Shown: in pieces, positions 16,958 to 27,901 of the stretch
How the letters are laid out: every line of letters starts with the position of its first letter
Numbering within the stretch: position 1 is the stretch's first letter
Assembly: GCF_000959725.1 (NCBI RefSeq)
Contig: NZ_CP009322.1
Coordinates: forward strand, 1,364,001-1,428,000
DNA: 64,000 nt
Reading direction: 5' to 3'
Source: Burkholderia gladioli
GTDB taxonomy: Bacteria; Pseudomonadota; Gammaproteobacteria; Burkholderiales; Burkholderiaceae
Translations under genes and position numbers: made by a program
Notes under the pieces: model-generated
Database searches by the model: none
What the model was told of the DNA's origin: nothing
The model's input: only the letters and a program-made list of their open reading frames with translations

Positions 16958-18139
16958 ATGAGCAACCTGCCCGGCGTGCAATTCATGCTTGGAGAGGACA
17001 TCGAGATGCTGCGCGACGCGGTGGCCGCGTTCGCCGCGAAGGAGATCGCCCCGCGCGCGGCCGAGATCGACCGCAGCGACCAGTTCCCGATGGACCTCTG
17101 GCGCAAGTTCGGCGAGCTCGGCGTGCTCGGCATGACGGTGAGCGAGGAATACGGCGGCACCGACCTCGGCTACACCGCCCACATGGTGGTGATGGAGGAA
17201 ATCTCGCGCGCCTCGGCCTCGATCGGCCTGTCCTACGGCGCCCATTCCAATCTCTGCGTCAACCAGATCAACCGCAACGGCAACGAGGCGCAGAAGCGCC
17301 GCTACCTGCCCAAGCTGATCTCCGGCGAGCACATCGGCGCGCTGGCGATGAGCGAGCCGAACGCCGGCTCGGACGTGGTCAGCATGAAGCTGCGCGCCGA
17401 CAAGCGCGGCGGCCACTACGTGCTGAACGGCACCAAGATGTGGATCACCAACGGCCCCGATTGCGACACCCTGGTGGTCTATGCCAAGACCGAGCCGGAA
17501 GCGGGCGCGCGCGGCATGACGGCCTTCATCGTCGAGAAGGGCATGAAGGGCTTCTCGGTGGCGCAGAAGCTCGACAAGCTCGGCATGCGCGGCTCGCACA
17601 CGGGCGAGCTGGTGTTCCAGGACGTCGAGGTGCCCGAGGAGAACGTGCTGGGCGAGGTGGGCGGCGGCGTGAAGGTGCTGATGAGCGGCCTCGACTACGA
17701 GCGCGCGGTGCTGGCGGGCGGCCCGACCGGCATCATGGCGGCCTGCCTCGACGCGGTGGTGCCCTACATCCACGATCGCAAGCAGTTCGGCCAGTCGATC
17801 GGCGAGTTCCAGCTGATCCAGGGCAAGGTGGCCGACATGTACACCAACTTCCAGGCCTGCCGCGCCTATCTGTACGCGGTCGGCCGCCATCTCGACGCGG
17901 CCGGCAGCGGCCATGTGCGCCAGGTCCGCAAGGACTGCGCCGGGGTGATCCTCTACACCGCCGAGCGCGCCACCTGGATGGCCGGCGAGGCGATCCAGAT
18001 CCTCGGCGGCAACGGCTACATCAACGAATACCCGGTCGGCCGGCTGTGGCGCGACGCCAAGCTCTACGAGATCGGCGCCGGCACCAGCGAGATCCGCCGC
18101 ATGCTGATCGGCCGCGAACTGTTCGCCGAAACGGCCTGA
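16958..18139 (+). CDS. liuA: Isovaleryl-CoA dehydrogenase
   Basis: 393 aa acyl-CoA dehydrogenase that oxidises isovaleryl-CoA to 3-methylcrotonyl-CoA with FAD. Hallmarks are [30 protein letters not shown] and [20 protein letters not shown]. The catalytic Glu is in [12 protein letters not shown], the position specific to isovaleryl-CoA dehydrogenases rather than the C-terminal Glu of other acyl-CoA dehydrogenases. The C-terminus [19 protein letters not shown] is also typical. Start 16958 has GGAGGA 7 bp upstream. First gene of the leucine-degradation operon. Confidence 0.96.
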   Translation: MSNLPGVQFMLGEDIEMLRDAVAAFAAKEIAPRAAEIDRSDQFPMDLWRKFGELGVLGMTVSEEYGGTDLGYTAHMVVMEEISRASASIGLSYGAHSNLCVNQINRNGNEAQKRRYLPKLISGEHIGALAMSEPNAGSDVVSMKLRADKRGGHYVLNGTKMWITNGPDCDTLVVYAKTEPEAGARGMTAFIVEKGMKGFSVAQKLDKLGMRGSHTGELVFQDVEVPEENVLGEVGGGVKVLMSGLDYERAVLAGGPTGIMAACLDAVVPYIHDRKQFGQSIGEFQLIQGKVADMYTNFQACRAYLYAVGRHLDAAGSGHVRQVRKDCAGVILYTAERATWMAGEAIQILGGNGYINEYPVGRLWRDAKLYEIGAGTSEIRRMLIGRELFAETA

Positions 18140-18162
18140 GCCCGCGCCACGGAGCCCACACG

Positions 18163-19770
18163 ATGCCGATCCTCGAATCGAAACTGAACCCCCGCTCGGA
18201 CGAATTCCGCGCCAACCAGGCCGCGCTCGACGCGCTGGTGGCCGACCTGCGCGACAAGGTCGAGCGGCTCGCCCAGGGCGGCGGCCAGGCCGCGCGCGAC
18301 AAGCACGTGGCGCGCGGCAAGCTGCTGCCGCGCGAGCGCATCGCCTTGCTGCTCGATCCGGGCACGCCGTTCCTGGAGCTCTCGCAACTGGCCGCCTACG
18401 GCATGTACAACGACGACGCGCCCGGCGCCGGCATCATCACCGGCATCGGCCGGATCGCCGGCCGGGAATGCGTGATCGTCTGCAACGACGCCACCGTGAA
18501 GGGCGGCACCTACTACCCGGTGACCGTCAAGAAGCACGTGCGCGCCCAGGAGATCGCGGCCGAGAACCGGCTGCCCTGCGTCTACCTGGTCGATTCGGGC
18601 GGCGCGAACCTGCCGAACCAGGACGAGGTGTTTCCCGATCGCGACCATTTCGGCCGGATCTTCTACAACCAGGCCAACCTGTCGGCGGCCGGCATCGCGC
18701 AGATCGCGGTGGTGATGGGCTCCTGCACGGCAGGGGGCGCCTATGTGCCGGCCATGAGCGACGAGTCGATCATCGTCAAGGAGCAGGGCACCATCTTCCT
18801 GGGCGGCCCGCCGCTGGTGAAGGCCGCCACCGGCGAGGAAGTCAGCGCCGAGGACCTGGGCGGCGGCGACGTGCACACGCGCCTGTCCGGCGTGGCCGAC
18901 CATCTCGCGCAGAACGACGCGCACGCGCTGTCGATCGCGCGCTCGATCGTCGGCAACCTGGGCGGCAAGGCGCCGCCGCCGCTGGCCCTGGCCGAGCCGC
19001 TGCCGCCGCGCCACGACCCGGCCGAGCTGTCGGGCGTGATCCCCAGCGACACGCGCAAGCCCTTCGACATCCGCGAGGTGATCGCGCGCATCGTCGACGA
19101 TTCGGCCTTCGACGAATTCAAGGCGCGCTACGGCACCACGCTGGTGACCGGCTTCGCCAGGATCTGGGGCCACCCGGTCGGGATCGTCGCCAACAACGGC
19201 ATCCTGTTCTCGGAATCGGCCGTGAAGGGCGCCCACTTCATCGAGCTGTGCTGCCAGCGCAAGATCCCGCTGGTGTTCCTGCAGAACATCACCGGCTTCA
19301 TGGTCGGCCGCAAGTACGAGAACGAAGGCATCGCGCGCCACGGCGCGAAGATGGTGACGGCCGTGGCCACCGCCAAGGTCCCCAAGTTCACGGTGATCAT
19401 CGGCGGCTCGTTCGGCGCCGGCAACTACGGCATGTGCGGGCGCGCCTACTCGCCGCGCTTCCTGTGGATGTGGCCGAACGCGCGCATCTCGGTGATGGGC
19501 GGCGACCAGGCCGCCTCGGTGCTGGCCACGGTGCGCCGCGACGGCATCGAGTCGCGCGGCGGCAACTGGTCGGCCGAGGAGGAAGCGGCCTTCAAGGCGC
19601 CGATCCGCGAGCAATACGAGCAGCAGGGCCATCCGTATTACGCCAGCGCGCGCCTGTGGGACGACGGCGTGATCGAGCCGGCGCAGACCCGCGACGTGCT
19701 CGGCCTGGGCCTGGCCGCCGCCATGAACGCGCCGATCGAGGACACGCGCTTCGGCGTGTTCCGCATGTAA
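18163..19770 (+). CDS. liuB: 3-methylcrotonyl-CoA carboxylase beta subunit (carboxyltransferase)
   Basis: 535 aa, the normal length. It transfers carboxyl from biotin to 3-methylcrotonyl-CoA. Family features are [70 protein letters not shown] and [18 protein letters not shown]. Start 18163 lies 23 bp after liuA, with GGAG upstream. It pairs with the biotin-carrying alpha subunit encoded two genes downstream. Confidence 0.96.
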   Translation: MPILESKLNPRSDEFRANQAALDALVADLRDKVERLAQGGGQAARDKHVARGKLLPRERIALLLDPGTPFLELSQLAAYGMYNDDAPGAGIITGIGRIAGRECVIVCNDATVKGGTYYPVTVKKHVRAQEIAAENRLPCVYLVDSGGANLPNQDEVFPDRDHFGRIFYNQANLSAAGIAQIAVVMGSCTAGGAYVPAMSDESIIVKEQGTIFLGGPPLVKAATGEEVSAEDLGGGDVHTRLSGVADHLAQNDAHALSIARSIVGNLGGKAPPPLALAEPLPPRHDPAELSGVIPSDTRKPFDIREVIARIVDDSAFDEFKARYGTTLVTGFARIWGHPVGIVANNGILFSESAVKGAHFIELCCQRKIPLVFLQNITGFMVGRKYENEGIARHGAKMVTAVATAKVPKFTVIIGGSFGAGNYGMCGRAYSPRFLWMWPNARISVMGGDQAASVLATVRRDGIESRGGNWSAEEEAAFKAPIREQYEQQGHPYYASARLWDDGVIEPAQTRDVLGLGLAAAMNAPIEDTRFGVFRM

Positions 19771-19780
19771 GGAGGCAGGG

Positions 19781-20566
19781 ATGCGATACGAGACGATCCG
19801 GATCACCGAGCAAGCGCGCATCGCGACGGTCACGCTGGCGCGGCCCGAGGTGCGCAACGCCTTCAACGAAACCATGATCGCCGAGCTGACGGCCGCCTTC
19901 GTCGAGCTCGACGCGCAGGCGCAGGTGCGCGCCGTGGTGCTGGCCGCCGAAGGTCCGTCGTTCTGCGCCGGCGCCGACCTGAACTGGATGCGCAGGATGG
20001 CCGGTTACAGCGACGACGAGAACCGCGCCGACGCGCGGCTGCTGGCGCGCATGCTGGAGGCCGTGTATCGCTGCGGCAAGCCGGTGATCGCGCGCGTTCA
20101 CGGCGACGCCTATGCCGGCGGGGTGGGCCTGGTCGCCGCCTGCGATATCGCCGTCGCGGCCGCGCCGGCGCGCTTCTGCCTGTCGGAGGCGCGGCTCGGG
20201 CTGATCCCCGCGACCATCGCGCCCTACGTGGTGCGCGCGCTCGGCGAACGCGCCTCGCGCCGCTACTTCACCACCGCCGAGGTGTTCGACAGCACGCGCG
20301 CCGCGCAACTCGGCCTGATCCACGAGGCCGTGCCGGCCGAGGCGCTCGACGCCACCATCGCGCAACTGGCCGAGACGCTGCGCAACAACGGGCCCGACGC
20401 GGTGCGCGCCTGCAAGCGGCTCGCGGCCGAGGTGGCCGGCCGCGCGCTCGACGACGCGCTGATCGAGCAGACCGCCGACTGGATCGCGGCCACCCGCGCC
20501 GGCGCCGAGGCGCGCGAGGGCATCGCGGCCTTCCTCGACAAGCGCTCGCCGTCCTGGCGCGAGTGA
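19781..20566 (+). CDS. liuC: 3-methylglutaconyl-CoA hydratase
   Basis: 261 aa enoyl-CoA hydratase/isomerase family. The oxyanion-hole segments are VVLAAEGPSFCAGADLNWM and GDAYAGGVGLVAACDIAVA, followed by FCLSEARLGLIPATIAPYVV with the expected Glu. The enzyme hydrates 3-methylglutaconyl-CoA to HMG-CoA. That specificity is inferred from its place between liuB and liuD. It starts 10 bp after liuB with GGAGG upstream. Confidence 0.94.
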   Translation: MRYETIRITEQARIATVTLARPEVRNAFNETMIAELTAAFVELDAQAQVRAVVLAAEGPSFCAGADLNWMRRMAGYSDDENRADARLLARMLEAVYRCGKPVIARVHGDAYAGGVGLVAACDIAVAAAPARFCLSEARLGLIPATIAPYVVRALGERASRRYFTTAEVFDSTRAAQLGLIHEAVPAEALDATIAQLAETLRNNGPDAVRACKRLAAEVAGRALDDALIEQTADWIAATRAGAEAREGIAAFLDKRSPSWRE

Positions 20567-20625
20567 GCCGACCGAGCCGCACGCGCCAAGGCGCCTCCGA
20601 ACCCGATTACCGACATCCGACCACC

Positions 20626-22671
<2,046 letters not shown>

Positions 22672-22697
22672 TCGAGGGTCGCCGTTGCATGTAAGGG

Positions 22698-22729
22698 AGG
22701 CGGGACGCAGCGATGCGTCTCGCCTTTTT
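22698..22729 (+). terminator. Terminator of the liu operon
   Basis: The stem AGGCGGGACGC / GCGTCTCGCCT (one G-U pair) has a 6-base loop and is followed by five Ts, 26 bp after the liuD stop. This marks liuABCD as the full operon. Confidence 0.88.
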
Positions 22730-22744
22730 CGTTGCGGCGGGGCC

Positions 22745-23056
22745 TCAATGCCCGCGATACAGCGCGCGCAACTCGGCGGCCGAAACGGCCGGCCGCGCCC
22801 CCGATTCCGACGTGCCGCGGGTTTCGCTGCCCATGCCGTCCATGTCCTCGGCGGCGGCCACGCGTGCCTGCGCCGCCTGGAGGGCTTCGGGGTAATGATT
22901 CTTGTCGCCGTTCGGGCTGAAGCCGGCCTTCTCGAGCTGGACCAGCTCGGCGATGACCTGGGCGCGGGTGAGGGACGGGCCCGGTTGCGCGGCGAAGGCG
23001 ATGGCAGGCGCGGCGACGAGGGCGGCCAGCAGGAGGTTGGCGACAGGGTTCTTCAT
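22745..23056 (-). CDS. DUF4148 small exported protein
   Basis: 103 aa. The signal peptide is MKNPVANLLLAALVAAPAIAFA with cleavage after AFA. The DUF4148 core is LTRAQVIAELVQLEKAGFSPNGDKNHYPE, a short helical repeat that is abundant in Burkholderia in many paralogues. Periplasmic or secreted, function unknown. It is convergent with liuD and lies downstream of the epoxide hydrolase on the same strand, 62 bp from it. Confidence 0.9.
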   Translation of the reverse strand: MKNPVANLLLAALVAAPAIAFAAQPGPSLTRAQVIAELVQLEKAGFSPNGDKNHYPEALQAAQARVAAAEDMDGMGSETRGTSESGARPAVSAAELRALYRGH

Positions 23057-23118
23057 GATCCGGATTCCTGAGTAAGAAGGCGATGGATTGGCTGGTGAGG
23101 TAATGCCTGGCGCCGCGC

Positions 23119-24447
23119 TCAGCGCAGCGAACGGAAGCTCGTGCGCAGTTCGCCGGCCAGCGCCAGCGGCTGCTCCCAGGCCGCGAAATGGCCGCCCTTG
23201 GGCATGCGCTGGTAATGGATCAGCTTCGGATAGGCCTGCTCGGCCCAACTGCGCGGCGCCGCGTAGATCTCGTCCGGGAACACGCTGACGGCCACCGGAA
23301 TCGCGACATGCTTGGGCTCGAAGAAGTTGAGCTTGTTTTCCCAGTAGAGCCGCGCCGAGGACACGCCGGTGCGCGTCAGCCAGTACAGCGTGATGTTGTC
23401 GAGGATGTCGTCCTGCGTCAGGCCCTCCTGCGCGCCCTGGAACACGCGCGCGATCAACGCCTGGCTGGCCGCGTCGTGGTCGAGGATCCAGGCCGCCAGC
23501 CCGATCGGCGAATCCTCGATGCCGTACAGCGTCTGCGGGCGATTGGCCATTTCCTGCGCATAACCGAGCCCGTGCCGGTAGAAGCTATCGAGCTGTTCAT
23601 AGGCATGCCGTTCCTCGGCCGAGAGGCTCGCCGGTGCCGGCTTGCCGTCCTTGAGCGCCTCGGCGATCCCGTCCGGCACGGTGGCGGGCATGTTGGTATG
23701 GATGCCGAGCAGCCCCGGCGGCGCGAGCAGGGCCATCTGCTCGGTCACCGCATTGCCCCAGTCGCCGCCTTGCGCCACGTAGCGCGTGTAGCCGAGCCGC
23801 TGCATCAGCACCACCCAGGCGCGCGCGATCCGAACCGGGTCCCAGCCCGTCGCGCTCGGCTTGCCCGAGAAGCCGTAGCCGGGCAGCGAGGGGATCACCA
23901 GGTCGAAGGCGTCGTCGGCGCTGTCGCCGTGGGCGGTCGGATCGGTCAGCGGGCCGATGATCTTCAACTGCTCGATGATCGAGCCGGGCCAGCCATGCGT
24001 GACGATCATCGGCAGCGCGCCGCGATGCTTCGAGCGCACATGGATGAAGTGGATGTCGAGGCCGTCGATCTCGGTCACGAATTGCGGCAGCGCGTTCAGG
24101 CGCGCCTCCATGCGGCGCCAGTCGTAACCGCCGGCCCAGCGGCGCGCGAGCGCCTGCATGGTGACGAGCTGCACCCCTTGCGAGGCGTCGTCGACGGTCT
24201 CGCGCTCGGGCCACTGGGTGTCGCGCACGCGGCGGCGCAGTTCAGTGAGCCGGGCTTCGGGGACGTGGATGCGCAGCGGGCGGATCGCCTCGGGCTTGCC
24301 GCCCGCGGCCGGTGCCGCGTCGGCGATCGAGGCGGCGGCCGGATCGGTATCGGCGAAGGCCAGCCGGCTCAGCGAACCGGCGGCGAGCGTGGCGGCGGCG
24401 ACGCCGATGAAACGGCGGCGGGCAGGGATCGAATGGTCTTGCGGCAT
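23119..24447 (-). CDS. Exported epoxide hydrolase family protein
   Basis: 442 aa. A Tat-type leader (ARRRFIGVAAATLAAGSL) is followed by the N-terminal epoxide hydrolase domain (RPLRIHVPEARLTELRRRV) and an alpha/beta hydrolase core. The core has oxyanion-side THGWPGSIIEQ, nucleophile region AQGGDWGNAVTEQ with Asp, and catalytic His in PKGGHFAAWEQP. Tyrosines near YEQLDSFYRHGLGY may be the epoxide-activating pair. Start 24447 has AGGAG upstream. The substrate is unknown. Periplasmic location is inferred from the Arg-Arg leader. Confidence 0.9.
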   Translation of the reverse strand: MPQDHSIPARRRFIGVAAATLAAGSLSRLAFADTDPAAASIADAAPAAGGKPEAIRPLRIHVPEARLTELRRRVRDTQWPERETVDDASQGVQLVTMQALARRWAGGYDWRRMEARLNALPQFVTEIDGLDIHFIHVRSKHRGALPMIVTHGWPGSIIEQLKIIGPLTDPTAHGDSADDAFDLVIPSLPGYGFSGKPSATGWDPVRIARAWVVLMQRLGYTRYVAQGGDWGNAVTEQMALLAPPGLLGIHTNMPATVPDGIAEALKDGKPAPASLSAEERHAYEQLDSFYRHGLGYAQEMANRPQTLYGIEDSPIGLAAWILDHDAASQALIARVFQGAQEGLTQDDILDNITLYWLTRTGVSSARLYWENKLNFFEPKHVAIPVAVSVFPDEIYAAPRSWAEQAYPKLIHYQRMPKGGHFAAWEQPLALAGELRTSFRSLR

Positions 24448-24585
24448 GGCGGGCTCCTGTCGTGCCGGCGGGGGGGCCGGTCGGTGGTGAGGCGGTAACG
24501 AGGCTGGTGCGGCGGCGGGTGCCGGCACGCATCGATGCACGGATTCGGATGCGCCGGCGACCTGGCCTTGCCTGCGTCGTCGATT

Positions 24586-24671
24586 TGAATCGCATGCGAT
24601 GTGATCGAGTGCGTCGCATTCTAATCAAGTGGCTCGCCGTGTCAAGCGGTTACGACTGAATCGCATGCGAT
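24586..24671. repeat. Two copies of a 15-bp motif with a perfect 12-bp palindrome
   Basis: TGAATCGCATGCGAT occurs at 24586-24600 and 24657-24671, 71 bp apart. The core ATCGCATGCGAT is a perfect palindrome each time. Both copies lie 139-224 bp upstream of the epoxide hydrolase start (24447). The surrounding 494-bp gap (24448-24941) contains no gene, so these are good candidates for twin operator sites of a regulator encoded elsewhere. Confidence 0.65.
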
Positions 24672-24941
24672 ATTTATCACGATGATTTCGACTGAGGATT
24701 GGCGGTGGATTCGCCCGGTTCCAGGGCCGGCCGCCGCCGGGCAGGGCGGTGGAACGTATCGAGCGCGCCTTGCGCGGCACGGGCCGATGCGGGCGGGACA
24801 GCGCCGATCGGCCCATCGCGCGCAAAAATGTGGCGCCCCGGCCTCACCGGGCCCGGCCGGCGGTCGGAAGCCGGGCGCCGCTGCGCTATGATCACGCCTT
24901 TTGATCGCGCCGCCCGGCGCGAGCGCTTTTCCGACTTCCCG

Positions 24942-27209
24942 ATGAAACGACGACTGTCCGCGGCTGCGCTGCGCCCATTCCCGCGTCCGCGCGCCTTGCA
25001 ACGGCAACTGGGCCTCGGCCTGACCGTGATGGCCGCGCATGCCGCCGCCGCGCCCGCCGACACGCCCGTGCCGGCCCCGGTTCCGACTTCCGAGGCGCGC
25101 GCCGGCAAGGACGCCGAGCCGGCCGTGCGCGTGCTGCCGACGGTCGACGTTTCCGGCTCGGCCAATGCCGGCTGGCGGGCCCGCAGCGCCTCGGTGACGG
25201 GCCGCGACGACGCCTCGATCCTCGATACGCCGGCCTCGGTCACGGTGGTGAGCGCCGCGCGGATCGCCGACCAGCAGGCCAGGACGCTGGCCGACGTGCT
25301 GCGCAACGACGCCTCGATCAATGCCGACTACACGCCGGTCGGTTATTACGGCAACTTCACGATCCGCGGCTTCCCGCTCGATCCGGCCAGCGCGATCCGG
25401 CTGGACGGCCTGACGCTGTCCGGCGAGCAGAACGTGGCGCTCGAGAACAAGCAGCGCGTCGAGATCCTGAAGGGGCTGGCCGCGATCGACAGCGGCGTGC
25501 TCTCGCCGGGCGGCATCGTCAACTTCGTCAGCAAGCGCCCGGAAAACGTCTCGAGCGTGACGGCCGGCGTCGACAGCCGCGGCTCGACCTCGGCCGCGGT
25601 GGACCTGGGGCGCCGCTTCGGCCCCGACAAGCAATTCGGCTTCCGTATCAACGCGGCGAAGGAGAACCTCCATTCCTACGTCGACGACGCCAACGGCCGC
25701 CGCTCCTTCGCCTCGCTCGCGGCCGACTGGAACATCACGCCGCGCGCCAGCCTGCAGGTGAACGCCGAGTTCCAGCAATGGATCCAGCGTTCCGTGTCGG
25801 GCTACCAGTTGCTCGGCGGCACGGTGGTGCCGCCGGCCGCCTCGGCCTCCAAGCTGCTCGGCGTGCAGCCCTGGGCCAAGCCGGTCACCACCGACGCGCT
25901 CAACCTCAACGCGCGCTTCGACTACGCCTTCAACGACGACTGGCGCGCCTACGTCACCGGCGGTCGCAGCCGCACCATGATCGACGACAACGTGGCCTTC
26001 GCCTATGGCTGCGCTTACGTGCCGAGCTGCGGCGCCGGCGGCACCTCGCCGTTCTTCTTCGCCTCGAACGGCGATTTCGACGTCTACGACTATCGCAGCC
26101 CCGGCGAATACCGCCGCAACGACGAGGTGCGCGCGGCGCTGGCCGGCAAGTTCAGCACCGGCGCGCTGCGCCACGACGTGCTGTTCGGCGTGGGCGCGCT
26201 GCACCGCGTGGTGCGCCTGTCCACCTCGGTCTACGACTATGTCGGCAGCGAAAACATCTACGGCCCGGACCTGAGCTTCGATCCCTCGCCGAACAGCGCG
26301 AGCCAGTCATATCCGCAGCTCGACGCCTGGCAGGTCTCGCTGTTCGCCTCCGACAAGATCAGCCTCGGCGAGCACTGGCAAGTGCTGGCGGGCGGCCGGC
26401 AGGTGCTGCTGCGCCAGCGCGCCTGGACCAGCCAGGACGGCGAGCCGACCCGCACCGACCGCAGCAAGTTCCTGCCGCAACTGGCCCTGGTCTACAAGCC
26501 GGTGGCGCCGCTGACCTTCTACGGCTCCTACAGCAAGGACCTGTCGCTGGGCGACCAGGCGCCGGTGCGCGCCAGCAACGCCTACGCCTTCCTGCCGCCG
26601 CTCGAATCGAACGCCTACGAAGTGGGCGCGAAATACGACTGGGCCAACCGCCTGACGCTGACGGCCGCCGCCTTCACCATCAGCAAGCCCTTCGAGTTCG
26701 CCCAGCCCGATTCGACGGACGCCGGCTACACCTTCGTGCAGCGCGGCCGCGAGCGCCACGACGGCATCGAGCTCGGCGCCTCGGGCCGCCTGACCGAGCG
26801 GCTGTCGCTGAACGCCACGCTCGCGGCGATCCGCGCCCGCGCGTACGATTCCGGAACGCCCGCCTACGAGGGCCACCAGGTGATCAACGTGCCGGCGCTG
26901 CGCGCCACCCTGAACGCCGATTACGCGGTGCCGGGCCTGCCCGGTTTCGACCTGCTCGGCGGTCTCGAGTACAGCGCCAGCCGCACCGCCAACGAGGAGG
27001 GCAGCGCGCGCGTGCCGGGCTGGATCGTGGTGAACGCCGGCGCGCGCTACAGCACCAAGCTCGGCGGGCACCGCGTCACCGCGCGGCTGTGGGTCGACAA
27101 CCTGTTCAACCGCTATTACTGGCGCGATGCCGGCGAACTGCAGGGCGACGCCTACCTGTTCATCGGCGCGCCGCGCACGGCACGCTTCTCGGTCACCTAC
27201 GATTTCTGA
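24942..27209 (+). CDS. TonB-dependent outer-membrane receptor
   Basis: 755 aa. A basic leader and hydrophobic stretch (LGLGLTVMAAHAAAA) are followed by a plug domain (SILDTPASVTVVSAARIADQ, then FTIRGFPLDPASAIRLDGL and VEILKGLAAIDSGVLSPGG). A 22-strand barrel ends in the aromatic RFSVTYDF. It looks like a siderophore-receptor relative by sequence. It is followed directly by a PnuC transporter and an APH-fold kinase, which points to a vitamin or nucleoside (thiamine or nicotinamide riboside) rather than iron (inference). Start 24942 begins the leader. Confidence 0.92.
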   Translation: MKRRLSAAALRPFPRPRALQRQLGLGLTVMAAHAAAAPADTPVPAPVPTSEARAGKDAEPAVRVLPTVDVSGSANAGWRARSASVTGRDDASILDTPASVTVVSAARIADQQARTLADVLRNDASINADYTPVGYYGNFTIRGFPLDPASAIRLDGLTLSGEQNVALENKQRVEILKGLAAIDSGVLSPGGIVNFVSKRPENVSSVTAGVDSRGSTSAAVDLGRRFGPDKQFGFRINAAKENLHSYVDDANGRRSFASLAADWNITPRASLQVNAEFQQWIQRSVSGYQLLGGTVVPPAASASKLLGVQPWAKPVTTDALNLNARFDYAFNDDWRAYVTGGRSRTMIDDNVAFAYGCAYVPSCGAGGTSPFFFASNGDFDVYDYRSPGEYRRNDEVRAALAGKFSTGALRHDVLFGVGALHRVVRLSTSVYDYVGSENIYGPDLSFDPSPNSASQSYPQLDAWQVSLFASDKISLGEHWQVLAGGRQVLLRQRAWTSQDGEPTRTDRSKFLPQLALVYKPVAPLTFYGSYSKDLSLGDQAPVRASNAYAFLPPLESNAYEVGAKYDWANRLTLTAAAFTISKPFEFAQPDSTDAGYTFVQRGRERHDGIELGASGRLTERLSLNATLAAIRARAYDSGTPAYEGHQVINVPALRATLNADYAVPGLPGFDLLGGLEYSASRTANEEGSARVPGWIVVNAGARYSTKLGGHRVTARLWVDNLFNRYYWRDAGELQGDAYLFIGAPRTARFSVTYDF

Positions 27210-27231
27210 CGCGGCACGGAGCCCCGGCCTT

Positions 27232-27873
27232 ATGTCACCTCTCGAAATAGCCGGCGTGGTGGTCAGCGCGCTCGCGATCTGGCTGACCGCGCGGCGCCAT
27301 CTGCTGTGCTGGCCGGTCGGGCTCGCCTCGGTCGCCTTGTACGCCTGGATCTTCCTCGATGCCAAGCTCTATTCGGACATGCTGCTGCAGGGCGCCTTCG
27401 CGGCGCTGCAACTGTATGGCTGGTATCGCTGGCTGGCGCAGCGGCGGCTCGATGCCGGCCGCGTGGCGGGCGCCGATGCCGCGCACGTGGTGCCGGAGCG
27501 CGGCGTCGGCTGGCGCCGCGTGGCGCCCGACCTGCTCGCGGCTGTGCTGCTGAGCGCCTTGCTGGGCGGCGCGATGGCGCGCTGGACCGATGCCTCGCTG
27601 CCCTATGTCGATGCCACGCTGACCGCCTTCAGCCTGGTCGCGCAGTACTGGACCGCGCGCCGCTACATCGCCTCGTGGCAGCTGTGGTGTGTGGTCGACG
27701 TGATCTACGTGGGCATGTTCGTCTACAAGGCGCTGTACCTGACGGCCGGCCTGTATGCGCTGTTCGTGGTGCTGGCCGCGATCGGCTGGCGCGACTGGGC
27801 GCGTGCGCTGGCGCGCGCCGAGGCCGAGACCGAGACAATCGCGCCGCGTCTCGACGCCGCCGGGCGCGCATGA
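27232..27873 (+). CDS. pnuC: PnuC-family vitamin transporter
   Basis: 213 aa inner-membrane protein with about seven helices. Family features are LLCWPVGLASVALYAWIF, LYSDMLLQGAFAALQLYGWY and SWQLWCVVDVIYVGMFVYK. PnuC proteins take up nicotinamide riboside; the PnuT branch takes up thiamine, and PnuX riboflavin. The next gene's kinase would trap the substrate by phosphorylation. It lies 22 bp after the TonB receptor. No TPP or NAD riboswitch was found upstream of the operon, so thiamine versus nicotinamide riboside is open. Confidence 0.9.
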   Translation: MSPLEIAGVVVSALAIWLTARRHLLCWPVGLASVALYAWIFLDAKLYSDMLLQGAFAALQLYGWYRWLAQRRLDAGRVAGADAAHVVPERGVGWRRVAPDLLAAVLLSALLGGAMARWTDASLPYVDATLTAFSLVAQYWTARRYIASWQLWCVVDVIYVGMFVYKALYLTAGLYALFVVLAAIGWRDWARALARAEAETETIAPRLDAAGRA

Positions 27874-27901
27874 ACACGATGCCGTCGGCCGGGGCCGCGC
27901 G

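Noticed and set aside
24448..24941. Possible TPP or other riboswitch ahead of the TonB-PnuC operon
   Set aside because: No THI-box blocks (such as CTGAGA or ACCCTTG with GAACCTGATC), cobalamin box or NAD aptamer pattern was found.
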